The position numbers were made by a program, and so were the translations under genes. DNA of 64,000 bases, from the NCBI GenBank assembly GCA_947381965.1, contig CANCXX010000022.1, forward strand, positions 1 to 64,000, read 5' to 3'. The notes under the pieces are model-generated. The model was given only the letters and a program-made list of their open reading frames with translations. It did not search any database and had not been told where the DNA came from. Source of the stretch: an uncultured bacterium. GTDB lineage: Bacteria > Bacillota > Clostridia > Lachnospirales > Lachnospiraceae. This document shows positions 42,611 to 52,004 of the stretch, piece by piece. Numbering within the stretch: position 1 is the first letter of the stretch; the number at the start of each line of letters is the position of its first letter.

Positions 42611-42773
42611 AATGTGACGCCCTTTCTTTTTAGGTTTTTATTTCACATACCTATATATCATAAGGGATAGCAGGGGTTTTGGCAATAGCGGATTTATGCG
42701 TATTAAACCTTGGAAATCCATAGATATTGGAAATTGAATTCCACGGCATAAAACTGGACTTCCGGTTAAAACT

Positions 42774-42802
42774 TTGATAAAATGGTAAAATATAGTTAGT
42801 AT
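42774..42802 (+). promoter_or_regulatory. Promoter of the glycosyltransferase/membrane-protein operon
   Basis: TTGATA (42774-42779), 17 bases, TAGTAT (42797-42802), 31 bases before the start codon. Confidence 0.55.
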
Positions 42803-42832
42803 ACGATATGAGGGAGAAAAGGAAGCATTCAG

Positions 42833-43792
42833 ATGGATAAAGTTGCTGTATTAATTCCATGTTATAATGAAGAAAAAACCATTGCCAAGGTAATCCGGGA
42901 CGCAAAGCAATCCTTGCCGGAGGCGGTAATTTATGTATATGATAATAACTCTACAGACCGTACGGCCGAAATTGCCTTAGCGGAGGGAGCCGTACTGCGT
43001 CATGAATATATGCAGGGGAAGGGAAATGTAATCAGACGGATGTTCAGGGAGATTGAAGCCCGATGCTATATTATGGTGGATGGGGATGACACCTATCCGA
43101 TGGAGTTTGCACCGGAGATGGTGGACAAGGTGTTAAATCATAATGCAGATATGGTGGTGGGAGACAGGCTTTCGTCCACCTATTTTGAGGAAAATAAACG
43201 TCCTTTCCACAATATGGGCAATTCTCTGGTCCGGGCAAGTATTAATCATTTATTCGGCTGCAAGGTTAAGGACATTATGACAGGATTCCGGGCCTTTAGT
43301 TATGGTTTTGTAAAGACATTTCCGGTTTTGTCCAAAGGGTTTGAGATTGAAACGGAGATGACCATACACGCAGTTTATAACCATATGCAGATTGACAATG
43401 TAATTGTGGAGTACAGGGACCGGCCGGAGGGAAGCGTTTCCAAGTTGAACACCTATTCAGACGGTTTCCGGGTGCTTGGCACAATTTTCAGGCTCTACCG
43501 GGATTATAAGCCTTTTGGCTTTTTTTCCATCCTTTCCGTAGTGCTTGCGGTAATGGCGATTCTGTTCTTTATACCTGTTTTGGTGGAATTTCTGGGAACG
43601 GGACTGGTACTTAAATTTCCCACACTGATTGTGTGCGGTTTTGTAATGATGGCGGCAATCCAGTCTTTTTTTGCAGGACTTATTTTGTCTAACATGGCTA
43701 TGAAAAACAGACGGGATTTTGAATATCGTTTTACCCAGGTCTGTGAAAGGGAAAAACGCCAGAGAGAGGGAAATAAGGGGGAGGAACAGTGA
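42833..43792 (+). CDS. Family 2 glycosyltransferase with membrane tail (polyprenyl-phosphate type)
   Basis: A 319-residue enzyme: GT-A domain (VAVLIPCYNEEKTIAKVI, YVYDNNSTDRT, the metal-binding DGDD, MTGFRAFS) and two C-terminal membrane helices (about 228-300). It resembles dolichol/undecaprenyl-phosphate sugar transferases such as GtrB or DPM-like enzymes, which load a sugar onto the lipid carrier. It overlaps the next gene by 4 bp (GTGA), so a joint role with that membrane protein in surface glycan assembly is likely. Confidence 0.9.
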   Translation: MDKVAVLIPCYNEEKTIAKVIRDAKQSLPEAVIYVYDNNSTDRTAEIALAEGAVLRHEYMQGKGNVIRRMFREIEARCYIMVDGDDTYPMEFAPEMVDKVLNHNADMVVGDRLSSTYFEENKRPFHNMGNSLVRASINHLFGCKVKDIMTGFRAFSYGFVKTFPVLSKGFEIETEMTIHAVYNHMQIDNVIVEYRDRPEGSVSKLNTYSDGFRVLGTIFRLYRDYKPFGFFSILSVVLAVMAILFFIPVLVEFLGTGLVLKFPTLIVCGFVMMAAIQSFFAGLILSNMAMKNRRDFEYRFTQVCEREKRQREGNKGEEQ

Positions 43793-45528
43793 AAAAGCTG
43801 ATTTCACGCTGGTATTTGTTTATAGTGGCCGGTTTTTTTGTGTTTGCAGGGCTGGTATTTATTTTGTGTGGTGAAAGCAGCATTATTGCGGTCCATGACA
43901 ATCTGGACCTTTTTATTCCACAGTTCCAGATGATGAAAAATACGGGCACTTTCTGGGCACATGGGGTTGATGTGCCCTTTTTGGGAGGTATCAGCAGAGA
44001 CACCCTTCCGGCGGAATTTTCCGTTTATACAATGTTGTATATGATTCTTCCGGCTTATCCGGCTTACATTGCAGGCTATTTTCTGAAAATAGTTATCGCT
44101 TTGTTTTCCTGTATTCTTCTTGCAAAAGATTTATATGGAGAAAGATTTGAAGCCTATAAGCCGTTGGTCTGGCTTCTTGGGTTTGCATATGGGCTTCTCA
44201 ATGTATTTCCGGCATTTGGGATTCCCTTTGCTTCTATACCGCTGGTGATTTTTCTTGTGCGCAGGGTTTACAGGGAACCTTCTGTCAAATGGTATGGAGC
44301 TTTATTTTTGTATCCTCTGCTTTCTTATTTTTCCTATTTTGGTCTTTTTATACTGGCATATATGGCAGTTTCTCTTATTTGGCTGTGGATAAAGGATAAG
44401 CGGTTTCCTTTAAGGATTTTTCTGGCGGTGTGCGTGCTCTCAGCAGGCTGCATTGCCTGTGAGTACCGGCTGTTTGGAACCATGTTGTTGTCAGATGAAG
44501 TGACAATTCGTTCCACCATGGAGGCAGGCAGCTTTACGGCCGCAGAGATTGCAAAGACCATAAAAGAAGTATTTGCCAAAGGAATGTTCCATGCGGAAAG
44601 TGTGCATACGGTATTGGTTTTGCCGGTATGTATGATTTATTTTTTATGGCGGAATGTTTCCTATAAAAAAAATAAAAATTTAAAGGGAATAGTTAATGAT
44701 TTATATAATCTTTTAATGTTGGTGATTGTTTTTAACAGTGTGGTTTATGGACTCTATTATTGGGAAGGCTTCCGGGGGCTGGTGGAGGCCCTCTGTCCGC
44801 CGCTTACGGGATGGCAGTTTAACCGGACCGTATTTTTCAGCCCATTTCTCTGGTATGCGGCATTTTTTCTTGTGCTCAAAGGGATATATGACAGCAAAAG
44901 ACGGGGGGCAAAGGCAGCTGCAGAACTGATGGCCTTTGCAGCGGTAATGATTATTGTGCTTTCCGGCACCAGATACAATGATTTGTACCACACCTGTCTG
45001 GACCAGACATACCAGATAGTAAAGGGAAGACAGACAGACCAGATGTCCTTTGGAGAATTTTATTCGGCGGAGCTGTTCGAAAACGCAAAAGAGGATATTG
45101 GATATCAGGGAGAGTGGTCTGCGGCTTATGGTTTTTATCCGGCTGTTTTGGAGTATAATGGGATTGCCACACTGGATGGTTATCTGGGGTTTTATTCCCA
45201 GGAATACAAAGAAGCTTTCAGGAAGGTGATTGCACCGGCTCTTTTGCGGGTGCCGGAAAGCCGTGATTATTTTGACAGCTGGGGAGCCAGGGCGTATCTG
45301 TATTCGGGAACAGATATTTCTATTGTAAACGCTTCACGGAATTATCAGATAACAGAACAGGATATTTACATTGATCTCGATGCGTTTAAGGCGCTGGGGG
45401 GCCGTTATATTTTTTCACGGATGGCTTTAACCAATGCAGAAGAAGCAGGGCTTACGGAGGCAGGGGTTTATACACATGAGGATTCCACCTATACTTTGTA
45501 CGTTTATGAGACTGCAGGGGAGTCATGA
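43789..45528 (+). CDS. Large multi-pass membrane protein (DUF6044/YfhO-like)
   Basis: A 579-residue protein with about ten hydrophobic helices in the first 400 residues and a soluble C-terminal domain. The loop IIAVHDNLDLFIPQFQMMKNTGTFWAHG after helix 1, with its Asp residues, is where GT-C-type glycosyltransferases keep catalytic acids. YfhO/DUF6044-like proteins add sugars to teichoic acids using lipid-linked donors made by an upstream GT2 enzyme, exactly the pairing here. Start GTG 43789 overlaps the preceding stop. Function inferred from topology and context. Confidence 0.75.
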   Translation: MKKLISRWYLFIVAGFFVFAGLVFILCGESSIIAVHDNLDLFIPQFQMMKNTGTFWAHGVDVPFLGGISRDTLPAEFSVYTMLYMILPAYPAYIAGYFLKIVIALFSCILLAKDLYGERFEAYKPLVWLLGFAYGLLNVFPAFGIPFASIPLVIFLVRRVYREPSVKWYGALFLYPLLSYFSYFGLFILAYMAVSLIWLWIKDKRFPLRIFLAVCVLSAGCIACEYRLFGTMLLSDEVTIRSTMEAGSFTAAEIAKTIKEVFAKGMFHAESVHTVLVLPVCMIYFLWRNVSYKKNKNLKGIVNDLYNLLMLVIVFNSVVYGLYYWEGFRGLVEALCPPLTGWQFNRTVFFSPFLWYAAFFLVLKGIYDSKRRGAKAAAELMAFAAVMIIVLSGTRYNDLYHTCLDQTYQIVKGRQTDQMSFGEFYSAELFENAKEDIGYQGEWSAAYGFYPAVLEYNGIATLDGYLGFYSQEYKEAFRKVIAPALLRVPESRDYFDSWGARAYLYSGTDISIVNASRNYQITEQDIYIDLDAFKALGGRYIFSRMALTNAEEAGLTEAGVYTHEDSTYTLYVYETAGES

Positions 45529-45619
45529 AAAACGGGAAGATCAGGCAGCAGAAGTCGGAATATTGAGAATTGACTTAGGATAATTTGGAAGAAAGGAATT
45601 TTTGCAATAAAGGAACTAA

Positions 45620-46894
45620 GTGAGGCAGAATGGCATGTGTGGACTATGGAAGGACGCTGCTTGGGATAAGCGCGGGAAAGCCTCAGGGGATAAGAGGCTG
45701 AAATATTTTTACGGTCATTGGGGGAACAAAAGGCAGTTGAAAGAATGCCTGCAGATGATTGTAAATAAACCGGCAACGATGGCCGGCACAAAAGCGCTGC
45801 TGATTATTCTTATGGCAGGTATCTGCCTGTTTACCTTTAACGGAAGGATACCGCCAGACATAAGTCTTGCAGCGGAAAATCCGAAAAATGGGGAAAGGGC
45901 AGCAGAGACGGAAAATTCCGGTTTTTACGGAGAAGAGATTTTGGCTGTAGAGATAAAGGGGACAGATAAGCTGGTGATGGAAGAGGAGAAAGGAGAATTG
46001 TCCAATCCCCCGGTCCGGGAGGGCGACATGCTGGTACTGGACTTAAATTTTGACGGTTGGGATGATTTGTGCTATAGGGACGGAAATGCCAGTGGCCTCA
46101 ACATTCCATATTATTGTATGCTTTGGAACCAGCAAACCCGCAGGTATGAATACAGCGTCATGCTGTATAATGTGGAGACGGACAGTGAAAACCAGTGGAT
46201 ATCCTGTCAGGTAAGGGAAGGAGAGGGAAGGTATTGCACAACTTTTTACCGCTATGATGCTGATAACCGGCTGCACATGGTAAGGTATAAGGAGGAATAT
46301 CTTTTTGGAGATAAGCTGGTCAATCAACTGGATCTTACCTATGTGGATGATAACGGCATCTATACATTACCTGCAATTGTGGATGAAGAAAATCTGTACC
46401 TTAAAATGATTGCCATGGCCAGAGAGACTCTTTCGGAAATTAACAACTGGACAGGCAGTGAAGTGGATACTGCCTGCTTTCAGGTGACAAATATGGGAAG
46501 CGTACTTTTAGCTTTATCTGCGGAGGATATGGAACATTCCAGAGTATTTGGAAGCAGATCTTTTGGAGCAGATACAGAATATAATATAAGCGGTTATGAA
46601 AAAAGTATTTCCTCCATTGGCGTGGCATCAGGAAGAAATGTATGGTTTTCTCCAATCCTGTGGAAGTTCTTGCCTGAAAACATGGACCGCATGACAGACG
46701 AAGAGGTAATTACCTGGTATTTTGAGAGACTTCCTATAGAAAATGCGGGCAAGGTAAAAACCATAACCCAGCGTCAGGAGGATATGTGGACGATCCAAAC
46801 CAGAGAAGGCAAATGGTTTGAGGTGGTATACAGCCCGACGTTACGGGAGATATATGATGTTGTCGGGCCATATCCTTCTTATCCGGAGCATTAA
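45620..46894 (+). CDS. Membrane-anchored protein of unknown function
   Basis: A 424-residue protein. About 50 charged residues precede one membrane helix (about 54-72, TKALLIILMAGICLFTF), so the larger C-terminal part should be outside. It holds LVLDLNFDGWDDLCYRDG, an FG-GAP/XAC2610-like strand-loop, followed by YYCMLWNQQTRRYEYS, which matches the pattern of proteins that describe a repeated beta structure. GTG 45620 is used, with AAGGA five bases before; ATG 45755 is a possible later start but has no ribosome site. It is convergent with the ABC exporter. Confidence 0.6.
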   Translation: MRQNGMCGLWKDAAWDKRGKASGDKRLKYFYGHWGNKRQLKECLQMIVNKPATMAGTKALLIILMAGICLFTFNGRIPPDISLAAENPKNGERAAETENSGFYGEEILAVEIKGTDKLVMEEEKGELSNPPVREGDMLVLDLNFDGWDDLCYRDGNASGLNIPYYCMLWNQQTRRYEYSVMLYNVETDSENQWISCQVREGEGRYCTTFYRYDADNRLHMVRYKEEYLFGDKLVNQLDLTYVDDNGIYTLPAIVDEENLYLKMIAMARETLSEINNWTGSEVDTACFQVTNMGSVLLALSAEDMEHSRVFGSRSFGADTEYNISGYEKSISSIGVASGRNVWFSPILWKFLPENMDRMTDEEVITWYFERLPIENAGKVKTITQRQEDMWTIQTREGKWFEVVYSPTLREIYDVVGPYPSYPEH

Positions 46895-46897
46895 GTG

Positions 46898-48877
46898 TTA
46901 AGCCTGTTCCACCAGCTGTAATTCGTACAGACGTTTATACAGCCCGTCCTTTGCAAGCAGTTCCTGGTGGGAGCCGGACTCATGGATCCGTCCTTTGTTC
47001 ATAACGATTATCTTGTCGGCATGCTGGATAGTGGAAAGACGGTGGGCTACCATAATTGTAGTGCGCCCTTTCATCAGATTTTCCAGTGCATGGGTAATCA
47101 GGCTTTCTGTTTCCGTATCAATGTTGGCAGTGGCCTCGTCCAGCACTAAGATAGCAGGCTTATAGGCAAGGGTGCGGGCAAAGGAAAGGAGCTGTCTTTG
47201 TCCGGCGGATAAGGTGCTGCCACGCTCTGTTACGGGGGCATTATACTTCCCAGGCAGCTTTTCAATGAAAGTATCTGCGTGGACGGTCCGGGCGGCCTGT
47301 CTGATTTCTTCGTCTGTGATGGAGTCATTGCCAAGGGATATATTGCTTTTGATATCTCCCGTAAAAAGGAATACATCCTGCTGTACCTGACCAATAGCGC
47401 CCCGCAGCACATCTGTGTCAATATCCCGGATATTGACGCCATCAATAAGGATTTCCCCTTTTTGGATATCATAGTAGCGTCCGATCAAATTCAAAATAGA
47501 AGTTTTCCCCGCACCGGTGGCGCCTACAAAGGCGGCCTTTTCTCCGGGGCGGATAACAAAACTTACGTCTTTTAAAATATAATCTTCTTTTTCATAGGCA
47601 AACCATACATGTTTAAATTCAATCCGTCCCTGAATCTGTACATCTATGGGGGCGGCAGGGTTTGTAATCTGCGGTTTTTCATCCAGAATGGAAAAAACCT
47701 TCTGAGCGGAGGCAAGAGAGGATTGGAGCGTGCCAAATTGTTCCGCTAATTCCTGGATTGGTTCAAAAAAGCTTCCAATATATGTAATAAAAATAAACAG
47801 TGTGCCAAGGGACAGGGTTCCATTTAACACAGACTGGCTGCCAGTGCCGATTACCAGCAGCATGGCAAGGATGGAAACCATATAAATGGACGGGCGAAAA
47901 ATGGCAAAGGTCATTGTTTCCCGCCAGTTAGCCTCATAAAGTTCCTTGGATTTCTGGCAGAAAGCCTTATATTTGGTATCTTCTCTTGCAAAAATCTGAA
48001 TAAGGCGCATACCGGAAATGTGCTCGGAAAGGAAAGTATTAATTTCCGTAATTTTATTTCGGGTAAGCTGATAGGCCTTCCGGGAAAGATACCGGAAGAA
48101 AAAAGTAAGGACAGTTACTACGGGAAGCAGGGCAAAAGACACCAGGGCCATAGAAGCATTGATGGAAACCATCACGACTCCATAGCCAATAATTTTCACC
48201 ACATTTTTAAACAGCCTTACCAATATGGAGGAAAACAGCTCATTGACGGCCTCTGTATCATTGGAAACACGAGTCACCAGCTTGCCTACTGGTGTGGCGT
48301 TAAAAAAGCTTAAGGACAGGCTGTGAATATGGCCAAATACTTCCTTTCTCATATCAAAAATAATTTTTTGTCCCATTTTTTGGAGCATCCAGGTATCCAG
48401 GGCATTTAAGGCAAACCCCAGCAGCAGCATACACAGATAGGCAAGCGCAGCGGTGAGAATACCTGTAAAATCGTAACGGCGCAGGGCGGCCAGATCTTTT
48501 TTGTCCAAAAGAAGGGCGCCTTTTTGCACATAGGCTTCCAATTGGGACAAAGAGGCATCCTCCAGCAGCTCGCATTCCTTTGCGCTTAAGCCCTCTGCCA
48601 TGTAATAGTGGTCCTGATAAAGAAAAATCTGGTAAAATTCCTGTACGCTTCCGGCGTCAAATTTCCGGGTCAGCCATAAATCATGATAGGGAACGCTTCC
48701 GGGACTGTCTTTTCCGGCTGCTGCATATGGATGATAATAGCCATTAATATAATTGTCAATTGCATTGCCGATAATAATCGGCCGGTATAGTTCAACCACA
48801 ATGATAAACAGCACCAGAATGGTTGCAGCTGTCATAACCTTTGCATGGGGTTTTAAATATGTAAGCAGTCGTTTCAT
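46898..48877 (-). CDS. Heterodimeric ABC exporter half, BmrD/LmrD-like
   Basis: A 659-residue half transporter with six helices and an ATPase domain. The canonical catalytic Glu is in LVLDEATANID, after LSAGQRQLLSFART. Between helices 1 and 2 there is an extra segment of about 100 residues (from NYINGYYHPY to LDKKDLAALRRYDFTG), the extracellular domain position known from BmrD. The partner gene upstream lacks the Glu, as expected for an asymmetric pair. Probably exports drugs or lipids. The start overlaps the partner's stop by 4 bp. Confidence 0.88.
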   Translation of the reverse strand: MKRLLTYLKPHAKVMTAATILVLFIIVVELYRPIIIGNAIDNYINGYYHPYAAAGKDSPGSVPYHDLWLTRKFDAGSVQEFYQIFLYQDHYYMAEGLSAKECELLEDASLSQLEAYVQKGALLLDKKDLAALRRYDFTGILTAALAYLCMLLLGFALNALDTWMLQKMGQKIIFDMRKEVFGHIHSLSLSFFNATPVGKLVTRVSNDTEAVNELFSSILVRLFKNVVKIIGYGVVMVSINASMALVSFALLPVVTVLTFFFRYLSRKAYQLTRNKITEINTFLSEHISGMRLIQIFAREDTKYKAFCQKSKELYEANWRETMTFAIFRPSIYMVSILAMLLVIGTGSQSVLNGTLSLGTLFIFITYIGSFFEPIQELAEQFGTLQSSLASAQKVFSILDEKPQITNPAAPIDVQIQGRIEFKHVWFAYEKEDYILKDVSFVIRPGEKAAFVGATGAGKTSILNLIGRYYDIQKGEILIDGVNIRDIDTDVLRGAIGQVQQDVFLFTGDIKSNISLGNDSITDEEIRQAARTVHADTFIEKLPGKYNAPVTERGSTLSAGQRQLLSFARTLAYKPAILVLDEATANIDTETESLITHALENLMKGRTTIMVAHRLSTIQHADKIIVMNKGRIHESGSHQELLAKDGLYKRLYELQLVEQA

Positions 48878-50676
48878 GACAAATTACCTCCCTGGGATTT
48901 GTTGCTGGCAAAGGAGATGCCGCCGATGGCTGCTTCCAGCTGCTGCTTATCAAACATACTTTTGTATATGCCGTCTTTTGCCATCAATTCTGCATGGTTG
49001 CCGATTTCCTTTGCCATACCCTCTTCCAGAACCATAATAATGTCAGCATTTTGAATCGTGGAAATACGGTGGGCAATTAAAATTGTGGTTTTCCCACGAC
49101 GGTCCTCTTTAAGGTTTTTAAGGATCTGCTCTTCCGTATCAGTGTCCACAGCAGAGAGGGCGTCATCCAGAATCAGTATGGGGGCGTCTTTTATCAGAGC
49201 GCGGGCAATAGAGCTGCGCTGTTTTTGTCCCCCCGACAGGGTAACACCTCTCTCCCCCACAATGGTTTCGTAGCCCTCAGGGAAGGAAACAATGTTTTCA
49301 TGGATGCAGGAAGCTTTGGCGGCACGGATTACGGCGTCCATATCCACTGTCTGTGCGCCAAAGGAAATGTTTGCGCTTAAGGTATCCGAAAAAAGAAAAT
49401 TGTCCTGGGGAACATAGGCAATATGCTCCCGCAGGTCTTTTAAGGGTATAGTATTAATGTCCCTTCCGTCAATTAAAAGCATACCAGGACGGGCATTATA
49501 AAGCCGCAGCAGCAGGTTTACCAGAGTGGATTTTCCGTTTCCCGTTCGGCCGATTATCGCAAGGGTAGTACCCGCTTCTATTTCCAGGCTTATATCTTTT
49601 AGAGTAGGTTCCGTATGCCCTTTATGGGTGAAGGTCAGGTGGGAGAAGGTAATATCTCCTTTGATTTTGGGAGTGGAAAGGGCCTTGTCGTCATCAAGGA
49701 CCTCCGGTTCTTCCTCAAAGATTTCCTGCACACGGCGGATGGACGCGCTGCCTTGTGAAAACATATTAATGGCATCCCCACAGGCCAACATAGGCCATAC
49801 CAGCATATTAATGTACTGATTAAAGGCAACAAACCGACCCAGGGTGATTTCACCGGTAAGGGCAAGATAACCGCCGTAAATCAGAGTGATCAGACTGCTT
49901 AAGCCGATGATTACATCCAAAAGAGGCATGACAATGGCCTGAAGCCGTACTACATTTAAGTTTTTGTCCATGGTATAGCGGTTTGCCTTCAAAAAACCAT
50001 ACATCTGGGCGCGCTCCTGCACAAAGGCTTTAATGACCCGTACACCGGAGAAGCTTTCCTGCACATAATCCGTCAGATTGGAAACCGCCTCCTGCCGTTC
50101 CTTATATTTAGGGTGCATGATTTTTCCGTAACAGATCTCTCCAATACAGATAATAAGCATGGGAATAAGGGCCAGAAGGGTCAGACGGACATTTACATAA
50201 ACCATCATCTGGCCGATTACCATCACAGTCATCACAGTTGCGTCAAAGACACAGATAACTGCAGGGCCAATGGCCATACGTATCATATTTAAGTCGCTGG
50301 TAAACCGGGTCATCAGGTCGCCGGTTTTGTGTTCATTATAGTATTCAACACCCAGCTGCTCCAGATGGGCAAACATATCATCCCGCAAATTCCGCTCAAT
50401 GCCTCTGGCGGAACCAAACAGGAAGAAACGCCAGAAAAAGCGTCCCAGCGCAAGAGCGGCGCCTAACAGGAAAAGCGCCGTAAGATGCCATTTGATATCT
50501 TCCATATCCATGGCGGAGGCTGTCAGGCCGTCGGTAATGGCGCCTGTAAGCTTGGGAATGAAAATGTTGAAAAAGTCTACCAAAAACAAAGTGATGATGC
50601 CGGCAATATACCGGACTTTGTAACGCCGGATGTACTGCCATATAAATTGAAAAGAGTTCATTTTCCAATGCTCCAT
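48874..50676 (-). CDS. Heterodimeric ABC exporter half, BmrC/LmrC-like (degenerate site)
   Basis: A 600-residue half transporter: membrane domain (MNSFQFIWQYIRRYKVRYIAG onward) and ATPase domain with Walker A GRTGNGKST, signature LSGGQKQRSSIARAL and Walker B ILILDDALSAVD, where Asp replaces the catalytic Glu. That replacement marks the non-catalytic half of heterodimeric exporters such as BmrCD. It is the first gene of the pair. No regulator is adjacent. Confidence 0.88.
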   Translation of the reverse strand: MEHWKMNSFQFIWQYIRRYKVRYIAGIITLFLVDFFNIFIPKLTGAITDGLTASAMDMEDIKWHLTALFLLGAALALGRFFWRFFLFGSARGIERNLRDDMFAHLEQLGVEYYNEHKTGDLMTRFTSDLNMIRMAIGPAVICVFDATVMTVMVIGQMMVYVNVRLTLLALIPMLIICIGEICYGKIMHPKYKERQEAVSNLTDYVQESFSGVRVIKAFVQERAQMYGFLKANRYTMDKNLNVVRLQAIVMPLLDVIIGLSSLITLIYGGYLALTGEITLGRFVAFNQYINMLVWPMLACGDAINMFSQGSASIRRVQEIFEEEPEVLDDDKALSTPKIKGDITFSHLTFTHKGHTEPTLKDISLEIEAGTTLAIIGRTGNGKSTLVNLLLRLYNARPGMLLIDGRDINTIPLKDLREHIAYVPQDNFLFSDTLSANISFGAQTVDMDAVIRAAKASCIHENIVSFPEGYETIVGERGVTLSGGQKQRSSIARALIKDAPILILDDALSAVDTDTEEQILKNLKEDRRGKTTILIAHRISTIQNADIIMVLEEGMAKEIGNHAELMAKDGIYKSMFDKQQLEAAIGGISFASNKSQGGNLS

Positions 50677-50721
50677 ATAAGTGATAAATTACTGTCCGTT
50701 TCCAGTCCGGTAACAATTTAA

Positions 50722-50747
50722 ATACCCCGCCGCATGTGACGGGGTAT
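50722..50747 (-). terminator. Hairpin between prs and the ABC exporter genes
   Basis: ATACCCCG (50722-50729) and CGGGGTAT (50740-50747), an 8-bp stem. On the minus strand it follows the prs stop codon and is trailed by TTAAATTG, a weak T run. Confidence 0.55.
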
Positions 50748-50804
50748 AAATGTAAAGTTTTAGTACGGATAACAGCGGGGCTATCTGCTTATCTGACGGT
50801 AATG

Positions 50805-51995
50805 TCAGTTAATGGTGATTCCGTTCTTATATTTGGTGACAACACTCTGGATACGTTCATTGGGATTAAGCAGGTCGCTGATAGAGGCATCATGATTTAA
50901 AGTGTCAATCAGGTATGCAATGTACTTGCTCATATCACAGTCAATATACCATTCCCGTTCCAGCAGTTCCGGCGTCTGATAAATCAGGTTGGTGGTAAGC
51001 ACCCGGTCAATCAGACCGCTCTCATAGATTTTGTCAAATCGTTCCAGTCCGTTAGTAAACAATCCGAAGGTAGCGCAGATAAATATTTTGCGAGCCTTCC
51101 GTTCTTTCAGAGCGGTGGCTACTTCCAGAACACTTTCACCGGAGGAAATCATATCGTCGATAATGACCATATCCTTCCCTTCCACAGAAGAACCGAGAAA
51201 TTCATGGGCTACAATAGGGTTGCGTCCATTTACCACACGGGTGTAATCCCTTCTTTTATAGAACATGCCCATGTCAAGGCCAAGTACGTTTGCCATATAG
51301 ATGGCACGTGACATGCCGCCTTCGTCCGGGCTGATTATCATCATGTGGTCAGAGTCAATCTGAAGGTCGGGAACATGCTTTAACAGACCTTTAATAAACT
51401 GGTAGGTGGGCTGTACCGTCTCAAAACCGTGGAGAGGAATGGCGTTTTGCACTCTGGGGTCGTGAGCGTCAAAGGTGATAATATTATCTACGCCCATGCG
51501 TACCATTTCCTGCAGGGCAAGGGCACAATCCAGGGATTCCCTTGCGGTTCTTTTATGCTGGCGGCTTTCATACAAAAAAGGCATAATAACAGTAATGCGC
51601 CTTGCCTTCCCTCCCACTGCCGCAATGATTCTCTTTAAATCCTGATAATGATCGTCAGGGGACATATGGTTTTCGTGTCCGCACAGGGAATAGGTAAGAC
51701 TGTAGTTGGCAACATCAACAAGAAGGTATAAATCGCTTCCTCTGACAGACTCTAAAATCATTCCTTTGGCTTCGCCTGAACCAAAGCGGGGAACCTTGGC
51801 TTTCAGAATATAGGAATCCCGCTGATAGCCGGCAAAAGCAAGGCTTGTTTTGTGTTCGCTTTCCCGGACAGTACGCCATTTGACAAGGTAATCATCAACC
51901 TTCTGACCAAGAGATTTGCATCCTTCCAAAGGGATAATGCCGAGAGATCCGACAGGTATAGTCTCTAAGTTTCTTGTTTCTTCACGCTGGGACAT
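50805..51995 (-). CDS. prs: Ribose-phosphate pyrophosphokinase (PRPP synthetase)
   Basis: A 396-residue enzyme making PRPP from ribose 5-phosphate and ATP for nucleotide, His and Trp synthesis. ITFDAHDPRVQNAIPLHG is the ribose-phosphate region, VIIDDMISSGES the PRPP-binding loop, and ARRITVIMPFLYESRQHKRTARES the ATP-binding flexible part. It is about 80 residues longer than the common 315-residue form, mostly at the N-terminus and C-terminus, a long version seen in Clostridia. Nine bases separate it from dnaC upstream, so it is in the murC-dnaD-dnaC region but may have its own expression. Confidence 0.92.
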   Translation of the reverse strand: MSQREETRNLETIPVGSLGIIPLEGCKSLGQKVDDYLVKWRTVRESEHKTSLAFAGYQRDSYILKAKVPRFGSGEAKGMILESVRGSDLYLLVDVANYSLTYSLCGHENHMSPDDHYQDLKRIIAAVGGKARRITVIMPFLYESRQHKRTARESLDCALALQEMVRMGVDNIITFDAHDPRVQNAIPLHGFETVQPTYQFIKGLLKHVPDLQIDSDHMMIISPDEGGMSRAIYMANVLGLDMGMFYKRRDYTRVVNGRNPIVAHEFLGSSVEGKDMVIIDDMISSGESVLEVATALKERKARKIFICATFGLFTNGLERFDKIYESGLIDRVLTTNLIYQTPELLEREWYIDCDMSKYIAYLIDTLNHDASISDLLNPNERIQSVVTKYKNGITIN

Positions 51996-52004
51996 GAGGG
52001 TACC

